Shown here: piece by piece, positions 1 through 5,520 of the stretch
Numbering within the stretch: position 1 is the first letter of the stretch
Layout of the letters: every line of letters begins with the position of its first letter
Source: Candidatus Hydrogenedentota bacterium
Lineage (GTDB): Bacteria > Hydrogenedentota > Hydrogenedentia > Hydrogenedentales > CAITNO01
DNA: 5,520 nucleotides
Direction of reading: 5' to 3'
Assembly (NCBI GenBank): GCA_007118765.1
Contig: SKQZ01000086.1
Location: forward strand, 1 to 5,520
Notes under the pieces: model-generated
Told to the model about the DNA's origin: nothing
Database searches by the model: none
Seen by the model: the letters and a program-made list of their open reading frames with translations, nothing else
Translations under genes and position numbers: made by a program

Positions 1-120
1 CATTTCTGGATTGTGGATGTCTCTGATTCAGAAATGGAATTGCAGGCGCTGGACAGGCGGGGGCGCTATTTCGATGCCGTGACCGTGCGCTCCAGAGCGA
101 AGCACGGCGATACACCGTAG
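1..120 (+). CDS. C-terminal fragment of a purple acid phosphatase-like metallophosphoesterase (5' end outside window)
   Basis: The frame is open from base 1 and ends at TAG 118-120, giving the last 39 residues of a protein that begins upstream of the window. The fragment starts HFWIVDV and contains ALDRRG and YFDAV. It aligns without gaps to the C-terminus of the complete phosphatase encoded at 241-1488 (HFWVIDV, ALDRNG, VFDEV), with 17 of the first 30 residues identical. It is therefore most likely the end of a paralogous exported metallophosphoesterase and the first copy of a tandem pair. This stretch is the terminal beta-strand region after the metal site, so catalytic competence cannot be judged. 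The family assignment rests only on the neighbour, and the fragment alone would not be diagnostic. Confidence 0.75.
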   Translation, partial: HFWIVDVSDSEMELQALDRRGRYFDAVTVRSRAKHGDTP

Positions 121-155
121 CGTCGCGCTTTCGGAATGTTGCCAGGCCTTATCGC

Positions 156-197
156 GTTACTACAGATGACAAAGCACGATGAGTGCACAGTAGTAAC
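156..197. repeat. Nested inverted repeat in the phosphatase leader
   Basis: GTTACTAC at 156-163 is the exact reverse complement of GTAGTAAC at 190-197. Inside it, GCAC at 174-177 pairs with GTGC at 183-186 around a five-base loop. The structure lies between the two phosphatase genes and ends 43 bases before the start codon at 241. No T-run follows the outer arm, so it is not a convincing intrinsic terminator. It could be an operator, an RNA hairpin in the 5' leader, or chance. Confidence 0.35.
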
Positions 198-224
198 CCT
201 TTATTGGACAAGTAACAGCGATGT

Positions 225-232
225 AAGAAAGG
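225..232 (+). promoter_or_regulatory. Ribosome binding site deciding the phosphatase start
   Basis: The purine-rich AAGAAAGG lies eight bases before ATG 241. This supports 241 over the in-frame upstream ATG at 136, which would put a non-signal-like extension in front of the export signal. Confidence 0.6.
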
Positions 233-240
233 CTGGAAAC

Positions 241-1488
241 ATGAACGCACGTAATGCCGAGCAGAATACGTTTCGGGGCATGCCCCGGTTGATATTGATT
301 GTAATGATTGTGGTGTCCGCCACTATGGGGGTGGTTCAGGCCCATGCCGAGTTGTCGTATGACGGCAAACCCTATCTTACGTGGCAGGGCGATCCCAGCA
401 CCACGATGACGATTACCTACCATACGATGGAAGAACCGGCTGCCGTGTTGGCGGTTTATGACAAGGTGGGCACGTCTGAGGCGTTTCGTTACCGGGAGGT
501 TGGCGAAAGCTGGCAGATCTATGGGTTGGAAGACGGACGTTTTATCAACTCGGTGGAACTGACGAATCTGGAGCCCGGCCAAGACTATTATTTTCGCATT
601 GGAGACGGTGACACCTTTTCGGATGCCTATATGTTTCGCACGATTCCGGATGGCGACGAGCCCATCCGGTTTGTGACCGGCGGCGACACGCTGGCAGGGT
701 TCATTTTTGAGGCGCTGGTGCAGGAGGTCGCCGCGGAAGACCCGTTGTTCTTGTCTATCGGCGGCGATTTGGCCTATGCCGACGGCGACTTCGCAAAAAT
801 TGGGCGTTGGGACAACTGGTTTGAAAACTGGCATGATAACGCCGTTACGCGGGACGGGCGGCTGATCCCGCTGGTGCTGGCCATTGGCAATCATGAAACA
901 AATGACCTTGAGGGCGGTTTTGAAACGCGTGCGCCCTTTTTCTTTGGGTTCTTCCCGCAAGGCGGCAATGTCTATTGGGCGCATCAGTTTGGCGCCCATT
1001 TGGGGTTCATCATATTGGATACGGGGCATCTTGTGCCGCACGAAGACCAGGTTGATTTTCTGGAAGAAAAATTGCTGGCCTATCAGGCGCTTCCATTCCG
1101 TGTGGCCATGTATCATGTGCCGTTGTACCCGTCTCATCGCGATTTTGAGGGAAGTCGATCCGTTGCGGGACGGGAGCATTGGCTGCCGCTTTTTGATAAG
1201 CATAACTTGAGTGTCGGCTTTGAGAATCATGACCATACTTTCAAGCGCACCAAACGGTTGCGCAATAATGAACTGGACCCCGAAGGGACACTGTATATCG
1301 GCGACGGAAATGCGGGCGTGTTTCCACGGATACCCGAAGAAGGCCGTTGGTACATGGAAAAAGTGTCGCGGGATTCCCATTTCTGGGTCATTGACGTAAA
1401 TGCGGATGAAATGCACCTGCGTGCGCTCGACCGTAATGGCGAGGTATTTGACGAAGTGGTGGTGCACGCTGCCCCTTCGACACCGTAA
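241..1488 (+). CDS. Exported purple acid phosphatase-like metallophosphoesterase
   Basis: This 415-residue protein is predicted to hydrolyse phosphate esters outside the cytoplasm with a binuclear metal centre. ATG 241 is chosen because it has a Shine-Dalgarno sequence and leads directly into a signal peptide: basic N-terminus, hydrophobic core about 16-30, and an AHA cleavage site after residue 36. ATG 280, inside the signal, is a weaker alternative start. Residues about 40-135 resemble the fibronectin-like N-terminal domain of purple acid phosphatases (WQGDPSTTMTITYHT). The metallophosphoesterase domain follows with its motifs in order: GGD (D149), GDLAY (D176, Y179), GNHE (N217, H218), the histidine of MYHVP (H292), and ENHDH (H330, H332). 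The last motif normally reads GHxH and here has N for G, but both histidines are present, so the metal site looks intact. A paralogue ends 120 bases upstream. The natural substrate is unknown; a phosphodiesterase activity is also possible. Confidence 0.88.
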   Translation: MNARNAEQNTFRGMPRLILIVMIVVSATMGVVQAHAELSYDGKPYLTWQGDPSTTMTITYHTMEEPAAVLAVYDKVGTSEAFRYREVGESWQIYGLEDGRFINSVELTNLEPGQDYYFRIGDGDTFSDAYMFRTIPDGDEPIRFVTGGDTLAGFIFEALVQEVAAEDPLFLSIGGDLAYADGDFAKIGRWDNWFENWHDNAVTRDGRLIPLVLAIGNHETNDLEGGFETRAPFFFGFFPQGGNVYWAHQFGAHLGFIILDTGHLVPHEDQVDFLEEKLLAYQALPFRVAMYHVPLYPSHRDFEGSRSVAGREHWLPLFDKHNLSVGFENHDHTFKRTKRLRNNELDPEGTLYIGDGNAGVFPRIPEEGRWYMEKVSRDSHFWVIDVNADEMHLRALDRNGEVFDEVVVHAAPSTP

Positions 1489-1533
1489 CGCGCCGCGTGT
1501 GGTTGTTGCGTCCGACTATTCTTATCGTATTGC

Positions 1534-1563
1534 TTGACTTTTCCGAAGTGCTTACGTTATGAT
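1534..1563 (+). promoter_or_regulatory. Sigma70-like promoter for nrfHA
   Basis: TTGACT at 1534-1539 and TATGAT at 1558-1563 each match the sigma70 consensus at five of six bases and are separated by 18 bases. Transcription would start near 1570, leaving a leader of roughly 20 bases that carries the strong ribosome binding site GAGGAGGT at 1577-1584, eight bases before the nrfH start. I see no clear FNR-type palindrome (TTGAT-N4-ATCAA) next to it, so anaerobic control is not visible here. Confidence 0.7.
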
Positions 1564-1592
1564 GGGGGTGTAGTAAGAGGAGGTCGCAACGT

Positions 1593-2072
1593 ATGACCAC
1601 AGGATTGAACCCAATATGGGCGCGGCGAGCGCTGTACGCATCGGTTTTTCTGGGTGTTGCTTCCGGCTTGGGTTTGGGTATCGGAAGTTACACGTTTATT
1701 TATGCCAAAGGTTTTTCCTACATGACCGATGCGCCGGAGACGTGTGCCAATTGTCATATCATGCAAGAGCATTTGGATGCGTGGGCCAAATCCAGCCATC
1801 AGGCGGTTGCCGCTTGCAATGACTGCCACACGCCCCATACCTTTTTTGGGAAATACTGGGTCAAAGCACTTAATGGCTTTCACCATTCGCTTGCCTTTAC
1901 AACGGGCAATTTTCCCGACGCAATTCAGATAAAACCAAGCAACCGGGCGGTTGTTGAGGCGTCATGCCGCCATTGCCATGCGGATATGGTGGCGCGCATA
2001 GATGCTTTTGGTCACGGCCCCCAGGCGCTTGATTGTATACGCTGTCATGATTCTGTGGGACATTTGCGGTAA
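1593..2072 (+). CDS. nrfH: NrfH, membrane-anchored tetrahaem cytochrome c quinol dehydrogenase
   Basis: This 159-residue protein belongs to the NapC/NirT/NrfH family. It oxidises membrane quinol and hands electrons to the nitrite reductase NrfA encoded next to it. A single membrane helix at about residues 12-36 anchors it, and the rest lies in the periplasm. Four CxxCH haem c motifs are present: CANCH 51-55, CNDCH 75-79, CRHCH 125-129 and CIRCH 148-152. The first continues as CANCHIM, and the CxxCHxM arrangement is typical of NrfH, whose first haem uses that methionine as ligand. The length matches NrfH rather than the longer NapC. The ATG is preceded by one of the strongest Shine-Dalgarno sequences in the window. 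It is first in the operon, 53 bases before nrfA, the usual nrfHA order. Function is inferred from family and context with high confidence. Confidence 0.95.
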   Translation: MTTGLNPIWARRALYASVFLGVASGLGLGIGSYTFIYAKGFSYMTDAPETCANCHIMQEHLDAWAKSSHQAVAACNDCHTPHTFFGKYWVKALNGFHHSLAFTTGNFPDAIQIKPSNRAVVEASCRHCHADMVARIDAFGHGPQALDCIRCHDSVGHLR

Positions 2073-2125
2073 GAACGACGCCTGATGAGTGTATCGGGCC
2101 GGTTACGATTGGAGAGTATGCAAAC

Positions 2126-3595
2126 ATGAGTGATGCAAACAGCAGCAAGACGGTTAACATATCGGTGCGTACTTTTGTGACAATCGCGGTCGTGGTGAGT
2201 TTGGTGGCCGCGGTGATGGCGTTTGGCGTTACGGGGCTGTTGGTGACCATTTTTCAACGCCAGCAGGAAGCGCGTGATCCCTTTATGCGGGTGGTCGAAG
2301 TGACGGATGACACCGTGGACCCGTCGATCTGGGGAATGAATTTCCCGATGCAGTACGACCAGTATAAACGCACCGTGGATATGGTGCGTACGCGTTTTGG
2401 CGGCAGCGAAGCCGTTCCGCGGTATCCCGACAGCGATGACCCCCGTTCTGAAACGGCCCGCAGCAAAATTGAGATGAATCCTCGTTTGAAGCGCATGTGG
2501 GCCGGGTATGCCTTTGCCATCGACTACCGTGAAGCGCGTGGACACGCCTATATGCTTGAAGACCAGACGTTGACCCAGCGACATCAGGTACAGCAGTATG
2601 GCAACTGCATGAACTGTCACGCGTCCGTATACACGACATACAAGGAACTGGGCGATGGCGACATCCAGGCGGGATTTGAAAAGCTGAATCCGATGATTTA
2701 CGAAGAGGCCCGGAAATTGGTGGAACATCCGGTCTCCTGCATTGATTGTCATGATCCGGAAACCATGCAGTTGCGCATTACGCGACCGGCATTTCGCGAG
2801 GGCATTCGTGTGGCGAAAGCCGCGGAAGGCATTGACGATTATGATGTGGACACCATGGCTACACGCCAGGAAATGCGCTCATTCGTGTGCGCTCAGTGTC
2901 ATGTGGAGTATTACTTTGCGCCGGATGAAAGCCGCCGATTGACATTCCCATGGCATAAGGGTCTGCGCGGTGATGATGCGTTGGCGTATTTTGATGAAAT
3001 TGATTTCACGGATTGGGTACATGCCGATACAGGCGCCCCCATGCTGAAGGCACAACACCCTGAATTTGAGTTGTGGAGTCAAGGCACCCACGCACAGGCC
3101 GGAGTCTCTTGTGCCGATTGTCACATGCCCTACATGCGCAAAGGGGCACTCAAAATCAGCGACCACCATGTGCGCAGTCCGTTGTTGAATATCAATAATG
3201 CGTGTCAAACCTGCCACAAGGTCCCCGAAGAGGAATTGTTTGAACGGGCCGAACGCATTCAAGAGCGTACCGTGGAAATGCAAGACCTGGCACTGGACGC
3301 ATTGATGGATTTTATTGACAGCATTGTTGCGGCCAAGGAAGCGGGCATGCCCGAAGAACAGCTCGCCGAAGCACAGTACTGTCAGCGTGCCGCCACCTTC
3401 CTGATTGATTTTGTGGAAGCCGAAAATTCAATGGGCTTCCATGCACCGCAGGAATCCGCCCGGTTGTTGTTCAAAGCCATGGATTATATGCGTCGTGGGA
3501 ATGTAGCCTTGGAAGAGACCCCGGAGACGACAGCGGAAGAAGCGGATATCTCCGAGGATGAGGCGGCGGTCCTTGTGGAGGAAGAGCAGGCGTAA
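2126..3595 (+). CDS. nrfA: NrfA, ammonia-forming cytochrome c nitrite reductase (CxxCH active-site haem type)
   Basis: This 489-residue pentahaem enzyme catalyses six-electron reduction of nitrite to ammonium in the periplasm with electrons from NrfH. Haem motifs are CMNCH 161-165, CIDCH 205-209, CAQCH 255-259, CADCH 329-333 and CQTCH 360-364. The first, at the active-site haem position, is CxxCH rather than the CxxCK of the E. coli and Wolinella enzymes. Other active-site and calcium-site residues are in place: R138 in RGHAY, E261-Y262 in VEYYF, and K308, Q310 and H311 in MLKAQHPE. DHHVRSP (about 346-352) and H439 in GFHAP match distal haem ligand regions. Residues 15-43 form a long hydrophobic segment with no evident signal peptidase site, so the enzyme is probably permanently membrane-anchored. 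The last 27 residues are strongly acidic. GGAGAG at 2111-2116 lies nine bases before the ATG. An octahaem nitrite reductase or hydroxylamine oxidoreductase is excluded by the haem count. Confidence 0.95.
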   Translation: MSDANSSKTVNISVRTFVTIAVVVSLVAAVMAFGVTGLLVTIFQRQQEARDPFMRVVEVTDDTVDPSIWGMNFPMQYDQYKRTVDMVRTRFGGSEAVPRYPDSDDPRSETARSKIEMNPRLKRMWAGYAFAIDYREARGHAYMLEDQTLTQRHQVQQYGNCMNCHASVYTTYKELGDGDIQAGFEKLNPMIYEEARKLVEHPVSCIDCHDPETMQLRITRPAFREGIRVAKAAEGIDDYDVDTMATRQEMRSFVCAQCHVEYYFAPDESRRLTFPWHKGLRGDDALAYFDEIDFTDWVHADTGAPMLKAQHPEFELWSQGTHAQAGVSCADCHMPYMRKGALKISDHHVRSPLLNINNACQTCHKVPEEELFERAERIQERTVEMQDLALDALMDFIDSIVAAKEAGMPEEQLAEAQYCQRAATFLIDFVEAENSMGFHAPQESARLLFKAMDYMRRGNVALEETPETTAEEADISEDEAAVLVEEEQA

Positions 3596-3614
3596 CAGGT
3601 GTGACACTCGAAAC

Positions 3615-3624
3615 GGGGAAGGGG
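3615..3624 (+). promoter_or_regulatory. Ribosome binding site deciding the cyclo-ligase start
   Basis: GGGGAAGGGG ends five bases before ATG 3630. The reading frame is open upstream to an ATG at 3558 inside nrfA, but that extension is arginine-rich and unlike the family's N-terminus. The site and the protein length both favour 3630. Confidence 0.55.
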
Positions 3625-3629
3625 TTGCC

Positions 3630-4226
3630 ATGGATGTGTCCGAAGACAACAAGAAATCTCTTCGCGCGCAGTACCTTGCGGCGCGGCGCGGGTTGGCGCA
3701 GACCCGTTGGACAGAGGCCAGTGCGGCGATTTATCGCCATCTCGTGGTGAATCCTGTTTATCGAAACAGTACGACCATCTTGACCTATGTTTCGGCACGG
3801 GACAATGAAGTGGACACATGGCGCATTATTGACCACGCGCTGGCCTGCGGAAAGCGTGTGCTCGTGCCGATGGTGGCGCCGGGGGACGGGATGATGAAAT
3901 GGGCGCATATTGATACGCGTGACACGCTTGTGCGCGGGCGCTTTGATCTGCTGGAACCCGATCCGGCCCTTGCATCCATCGTTGTTGCGCCGACACGGGG
4001 ACTGTGCATTACGCCGGGACTTGCGTTCACGCGGGAGGGGCATCGAATCGGGTACGGCGGGGGATATTATGATCGGTTCCTCGCCGAGTTCACCGGGCTG
4101 TCCATAGGGTTGGCGTTTGAAATCCAGCTGACGGATACACTGCCGGTGTCCCCGCATGACCAGCCGGTGGATTACGTGCTTACTGAACAGCGGTGGCATC
4201 TTGAACCGCCATCATTGCGTTCCTGA
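3630..4226 (+). CDS. 5-formyltetrahydrofolate cyclo-ligase
   Basis: This 198-residue cytoplasmic enzyme uses ATP to convert 5-formyltetrahydrofolate to 5,10-methenyltetrahydrofolate, returning a storage form of folate to one-carbon metabolism. The N-terminus has the family's basic helix (KKSLRAQYLAARR, residues 8-20) expected to contact nucleotide phosphates. Residues 109-110 give the EP of the FDLLEP motif, and 141-149 give the signature GYGGGYYDR, preceded by PGLAFTREGHRIG. The C-terminal PVSPHDQPVD at about 172-181 also fits the family. Length is normal for bacterial members, also known as YgfA or MTHFS. The gene follows nrfA by 34 bases with no terminator between, so it is probably co-transcribed with it. 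Its stop codon abuts the next promoter. I see no functional tie to nitrite reduction, and the association may be incidental. Confidence 0.93.
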   Translation: MDVSEDNKKSLRAQYLAARRGLAQTRWTEASAAIYRHLVVNPVYRNSTTILTYVSARDNEVDTWRIIDHALACGKRVLVPMVAPGDGMMKWAHIDTRDTLVRGRFDLLEPDPALASIVVAPTRGLCITPGLAFTREGHRIGYGGGYYDRFLAEFTGLSIGLAFEIQLTDTLPVSPHDQPVDYVLTEQRWHLEPPSLRS

Positions 4227-4229
4227 CGG

Positions 4230-4260
4230 TTTACCAATCCCAAGCGTACCATGCTATAAT
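4230..4260 (+). promoter_or_regulatory. Extended -10 promoter for accA
   Basis: TATAAT at 4255-4260 matches the consensus exactly and is preceded by TGC, giving an extended -10 element (TGnTATAAT). The -35 is weak: TTTACC at 4230-4235 (19-base spacer) or TTACCA at 4231-4236 (18-base spacer). Extended -10 promoters can work with a poor -35. It starts three bases after the cyclo-ligase stop codon and would give a leader of about 40 bases before ATG 4309. Confidence 0.7.
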
Positions 4261-4308
4261 GCCGTCTGCAGCAACAGAGCAACACGGGCCCAACGTATAC
4301 GGATTGTA

Positions 4309-5151
4309 ATGAACGATACACACGCGAATACGACGCAGACAGAAGACGGCAAACTCACTGCCTGGGAACGCATGGAAATCGCCCGGCACACACGCCGTCC
4401 GCAAATGCTCTTTTATGTGTCCCGATTGTTTGAGGATTTTATTGAACTGCATGGCGACCGGTTGTCGGGTGATGACCCGGCGATGGTGTGCGGAATTGCC
4501 CGGTTCGAGGGAGAAACCGTGTTTGTGGTGGGCCAGCACAAGGGCATTTCCACAGACGAAAAAGTGGCGCGGAACTTCGGCATGGCCCACCCGGAAGGGT
4601 ATCGCAAGGCACTGCGCATATTTCGTTTGGCCGAAAAATTGGGGTATCCGGTGGTGAGTTTTGTGGACACGCCGGCGGCTTATCCCGGCATTCGAGCGGA
4701 GGAGCGGGGGCAGGGCATGGCAATTGCCGCCAACCTGCTCGAAATGACCCGGACGGATACGCCCATATTTGCGGCGGTCTTGGGAGAAGGCGGCAGTGGC
4801 GGCGCACTGGGCATTGCCGTGGCGGATTATGTTGCCATGCTTGAGTATGCCGTTTATACTATCTGCCCGCCGGAACGATGCGCCGAAATACTGTGGCGGG
4901 ATGTCGAGGAAAAACGGCAGGCGGCGGAAGCGTTGCGTATTACGGCGGCGGATTTGCTTTCCTTTGGTGTCATTGATACAGTAGTGACCGAACCGGCGGG
5001 TGGTGCACACAACGCGCCTGAGGAAATGGTGGCGCCCTTGGCGGCGGAAATACGGGCGTTTTTGGCCAAGCACAAATGTGGCGAATGGACATTGGAAAAA
5101 CGGCGCGCAAAGTTCAGACGTTTTGGTCAATGGCATGAGAACCAGACCTGA
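4309..5151 (+). CDS. accA: Acetyl-CoA carboxylase carboxyltransferase subunit alpha
   Basis: This 280-residue protein is the alpha half of the carboxyltransferase that moves carboxyl from carboxybiotin to acetyl-CoA to make malonyl-CoA, the first committed step of fatty-acid synthesis. It works with AccD, which is not in this window. Recognisable AccA segments are TAWERMEIARH (17-27), FIELHGDR (44-51), RNFGMAHPEGYRKALR (88-103), DTPAAYPG (120-127), AEERGQG (130-136), the oxyanion-hole loop GEGGSGGALGI (159-169), CAEILW (191-196) and EPAGGAH (228-234). DTPAAYPG has alanine where most members have DTPGAYPG, and PPERCA replaces the usual SPEGCA. The E. coli protein is about 319 residues, and this one lacks most of its N-terminal helical region. 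The frame extends upstream to ATG 4156, but that part overlaps the cyclo-ligase gene and the promoter and does not look like AccA. ATG 4309 has only a weak Shine-Dalgarno (GGA at 4301). Confidence 0.94.
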   Translation: MNDTHANTTQTEDGKLTAWERMEIARHTRRPQMLFYVSRLFEDFIELHGDRLSGDDPAMVCGIARFEGETVFVVGQHKGISTDEKVARNFGMAHPEGYRKALRIFRLAEKLGYPVVSFVDTPAAYPGIRAEERGQGMAIAANLLEMTRTDTPIFAAVLGEGGSGGALGIAVADYVAMLEYAVYTICPPERCAEILWRDVEEKRQAAEALRITAADLLSFGVIDTVVTEPAGGAHNAPEEMVAPLAAEIRAFLAKHKCGEWTLEKRRAKFRRFGQWHENQT

Positions 5152-5440
5152 CGTGAGGCTCGAAGAGAAGGAAGAGGGTGTGATGCTCCATATCCGTGTG
5201 CAACCGCGTGCATCCCGTAATGACATCCGCATCATGGACGATGGACGCGTTCGGATTGCCGTGACGGCGCCGCCCGTGGATGCCGCGGCCAATGCAGCCG
5301 TAAACGCACTGCTGGCCAAAACATTTGGCGTGGCCAAAAGCAATGTAACAGTCACGGCCGGGAAACGCTCACGAAATAAAATGGTGTGCATTGCCGGAAT
5401 AAGCGCTGCGGATGTTGAAGAGAAACTAAAAGACATGTAA
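5135..5440 (+). CDS. DUF167 (YggU-family) conserved small protein
   Basis: This protein of about 101 residues matches the DUF167/YggU family, widespread small alpha/beta proteins of unknown molecular function. Family features are the strand LHIRVQPRAS (18-27), the APPVDAAANAAV motif (45-56, compare APPVDGQAN in E. coli YggU), VAKSNVTVTAG (66-76) and the basic SRNKMV segment (79-84). The start is uncertain. ATG 5135 overlaps the end of accA by 17 bases and gives the length closest to E. coli YggU (96 residues). GTG 5153, just after the accA stop, is also possible. ATG 5183 has the best Shine-Dalgarno-like run (AAGGAAGAGGG, about 5168-5178), but it would remove a few N-terminal residues that align with relatives. 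The overlap suggests translational coupling with accA. No function is assigned. Confidence 0.85.
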   Translation: MRTRPDVRLEEKEEGVMLHIRVQPRASRNDIRIMDDGRVRIAVTAPPVDAAANAAVNALLAKTFGVAKSNVTVTAGKRSRNKMVCIAGISAADVEEKLKDM

Positions 5441-5463
5441 TGTGGTCACAACATAACGACAAC

Positions 5464-5470
5464 AAGGAAG
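5464..5470 (+). promoter_or_regulatory. Ribosome binding site of the gene starting at 5477
   Basis: AAGGAAG lies six bases before ATG 5477. A second ATG at 5472 is in another frame and reaches a stop after six codons, so 5477 is preferred. Confidence 0.6.
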
Positions 5471-5476
5471 TATGGC

Positions 5477-5520
5477 ATGGATTTGGACTTGAAACAACAG
5501 ATTGAGGCGGCCGCAAATAC
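5477..5520 (+). CDS. 5' end of an unidentified gene (continues beyond window)
   Basis: The frame opens at ATG 5477 and runs to the end of the window, giving MDLDLKQQIEAAANT with the last codon incomplete. The preceding Shine-Dalgarno sequence and the same orientation 36 bases after the DUF167 gene suggest a real gene, probably in the accA transcript. The N-terminus looks like a soluble amphipathic helix, without a signal peptide or membrane segment. Too little is visible to name a family. Confidence 0.6.
   Translation, partial: MDLDLKQQIEAAAN

Noticed and set aside
160..1467. A 435-codon open frame on the minus strand opposite the phosphatase gene
   Set aside because: The translation has no recognisable motifs and is rich in His, Arg and Ile. 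The plus frame has a signal peptide and all metallophosphoesterase motifs, so this is a shadow of its codon usage.
1489..1533. Possible FNR/NarL-type regulatory site or terminator between the phosphatase and nrfH
   Set aside because: The only self-complementary stretch (ACGCG-C-CGCGT around 1487-1497) has too small a loop and no T-run. No TTGAT-N4-ATCAA palindrome is visible. Nothing supports a specific site.
2045..2752. A 235-codon open frame on the minus strand opposite the nrfA start
   Set aside because: It has low-complexity His/Arg-rich content and no motif, and it lies opposite five-haem NrfA coding sequence. It is a shadow frame.
4231..5436. A 401-codon open frame on the minus strand opposite accA and the DUF167 gene
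   Set aside because: It spans two well-supported plus-strand genes and the accA promoter and shows no family motifs. Long antisense frames of this sort arise from biased third codon positions.
5441..5476. TGTG-GT-CACA inverted repeat after the DUF167 gene
   Set aside because: Four-base arms with a two-base loop and no following T-run are expected by chance and do not form a terminator.
1..5520. A mobile element, defence system, CRISPR array or other undescribed multi-gene system
   Set aside because: Every substantial stretch is explained by recognisable metabolic or respiratory genes on one strand. I saw no terminal repeats, transposase, repeat arrays or toxin-antitoxin-like small genes.

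Overview
The window is a densely packed, single-strand (all +) bacterial chromosomal segment of moderate GC. It suggests a Gram-negative-type anaerobe or facultative anaerobe. The evidence is a membrane-anchored periplasmic multihaem respiratory pair (NrfH/NrfA), an exported phosphatase with a cleavable signal peptide, and Shine-Dalgarno-led genes with sigma70-like promoters. The NrfA resembles the CxxCH type with an uncleaved N-terminal anchor that I associate with Anaeromyxobacter- and Acidobacteria-like and uncultivated lineages. The phylum cannot be fixed from this sequence alone.

Layout. Positions 1-120 hold the 3' end of a purple-acid-phosphatase-like gene. Positions 241-1488 hold a complete paralogue of it, so two exported metallophosphoesterases lie in tandem. 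A good sigma70-like promoter at 1534-1563 then drives nrfH (1593-2072, four-haem quinol dehydrogenase) and nrfA (2126-3595, five-haem ammonia-forming nitrite reductase). A 5-formyltetrahydrofolate cyclo-ligase gene (3630-4226) follows 34 bases later, probably in the same transcript. A second, extended -10 promoter (about 4230-4260) begins right after its stop codon and drives accA (4309-5151, acetyl-CoA carboxylase alpha subunit). A small DUF167/YggU gene (about 5135-5440) overlaps the end of accA, and the first 14 codons of a further gene start at 5477.

How the genes work together. NrfH takes electrons from the membrane quinol pool and passes them to NrfA, which reduces nitrite to ammonium in the periplasm (respiratory or detoxifying DNRA). 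The phosphatases probably release phosphate outside the cytoplasm. The downstream genes are cytoplasmic housekeeping functions (folate salvage, fatty-acid synthesis, a conserved small protein) with no mechanistic link to nitrite reduction that I can see.

I found no clear undescribed system. The points worth a second look are the CxxCH active-site haem and permanently anchored form of NrfA, its acidic tail, the tandem phosphatase duplication, an inverted repeat in the phosphatase leader, and the short, variant AccA. There is no tRNA, rRNA, CRISPR array, insertion sequence or convincing terminator, and no gene-free stretch longer than 300 bases.
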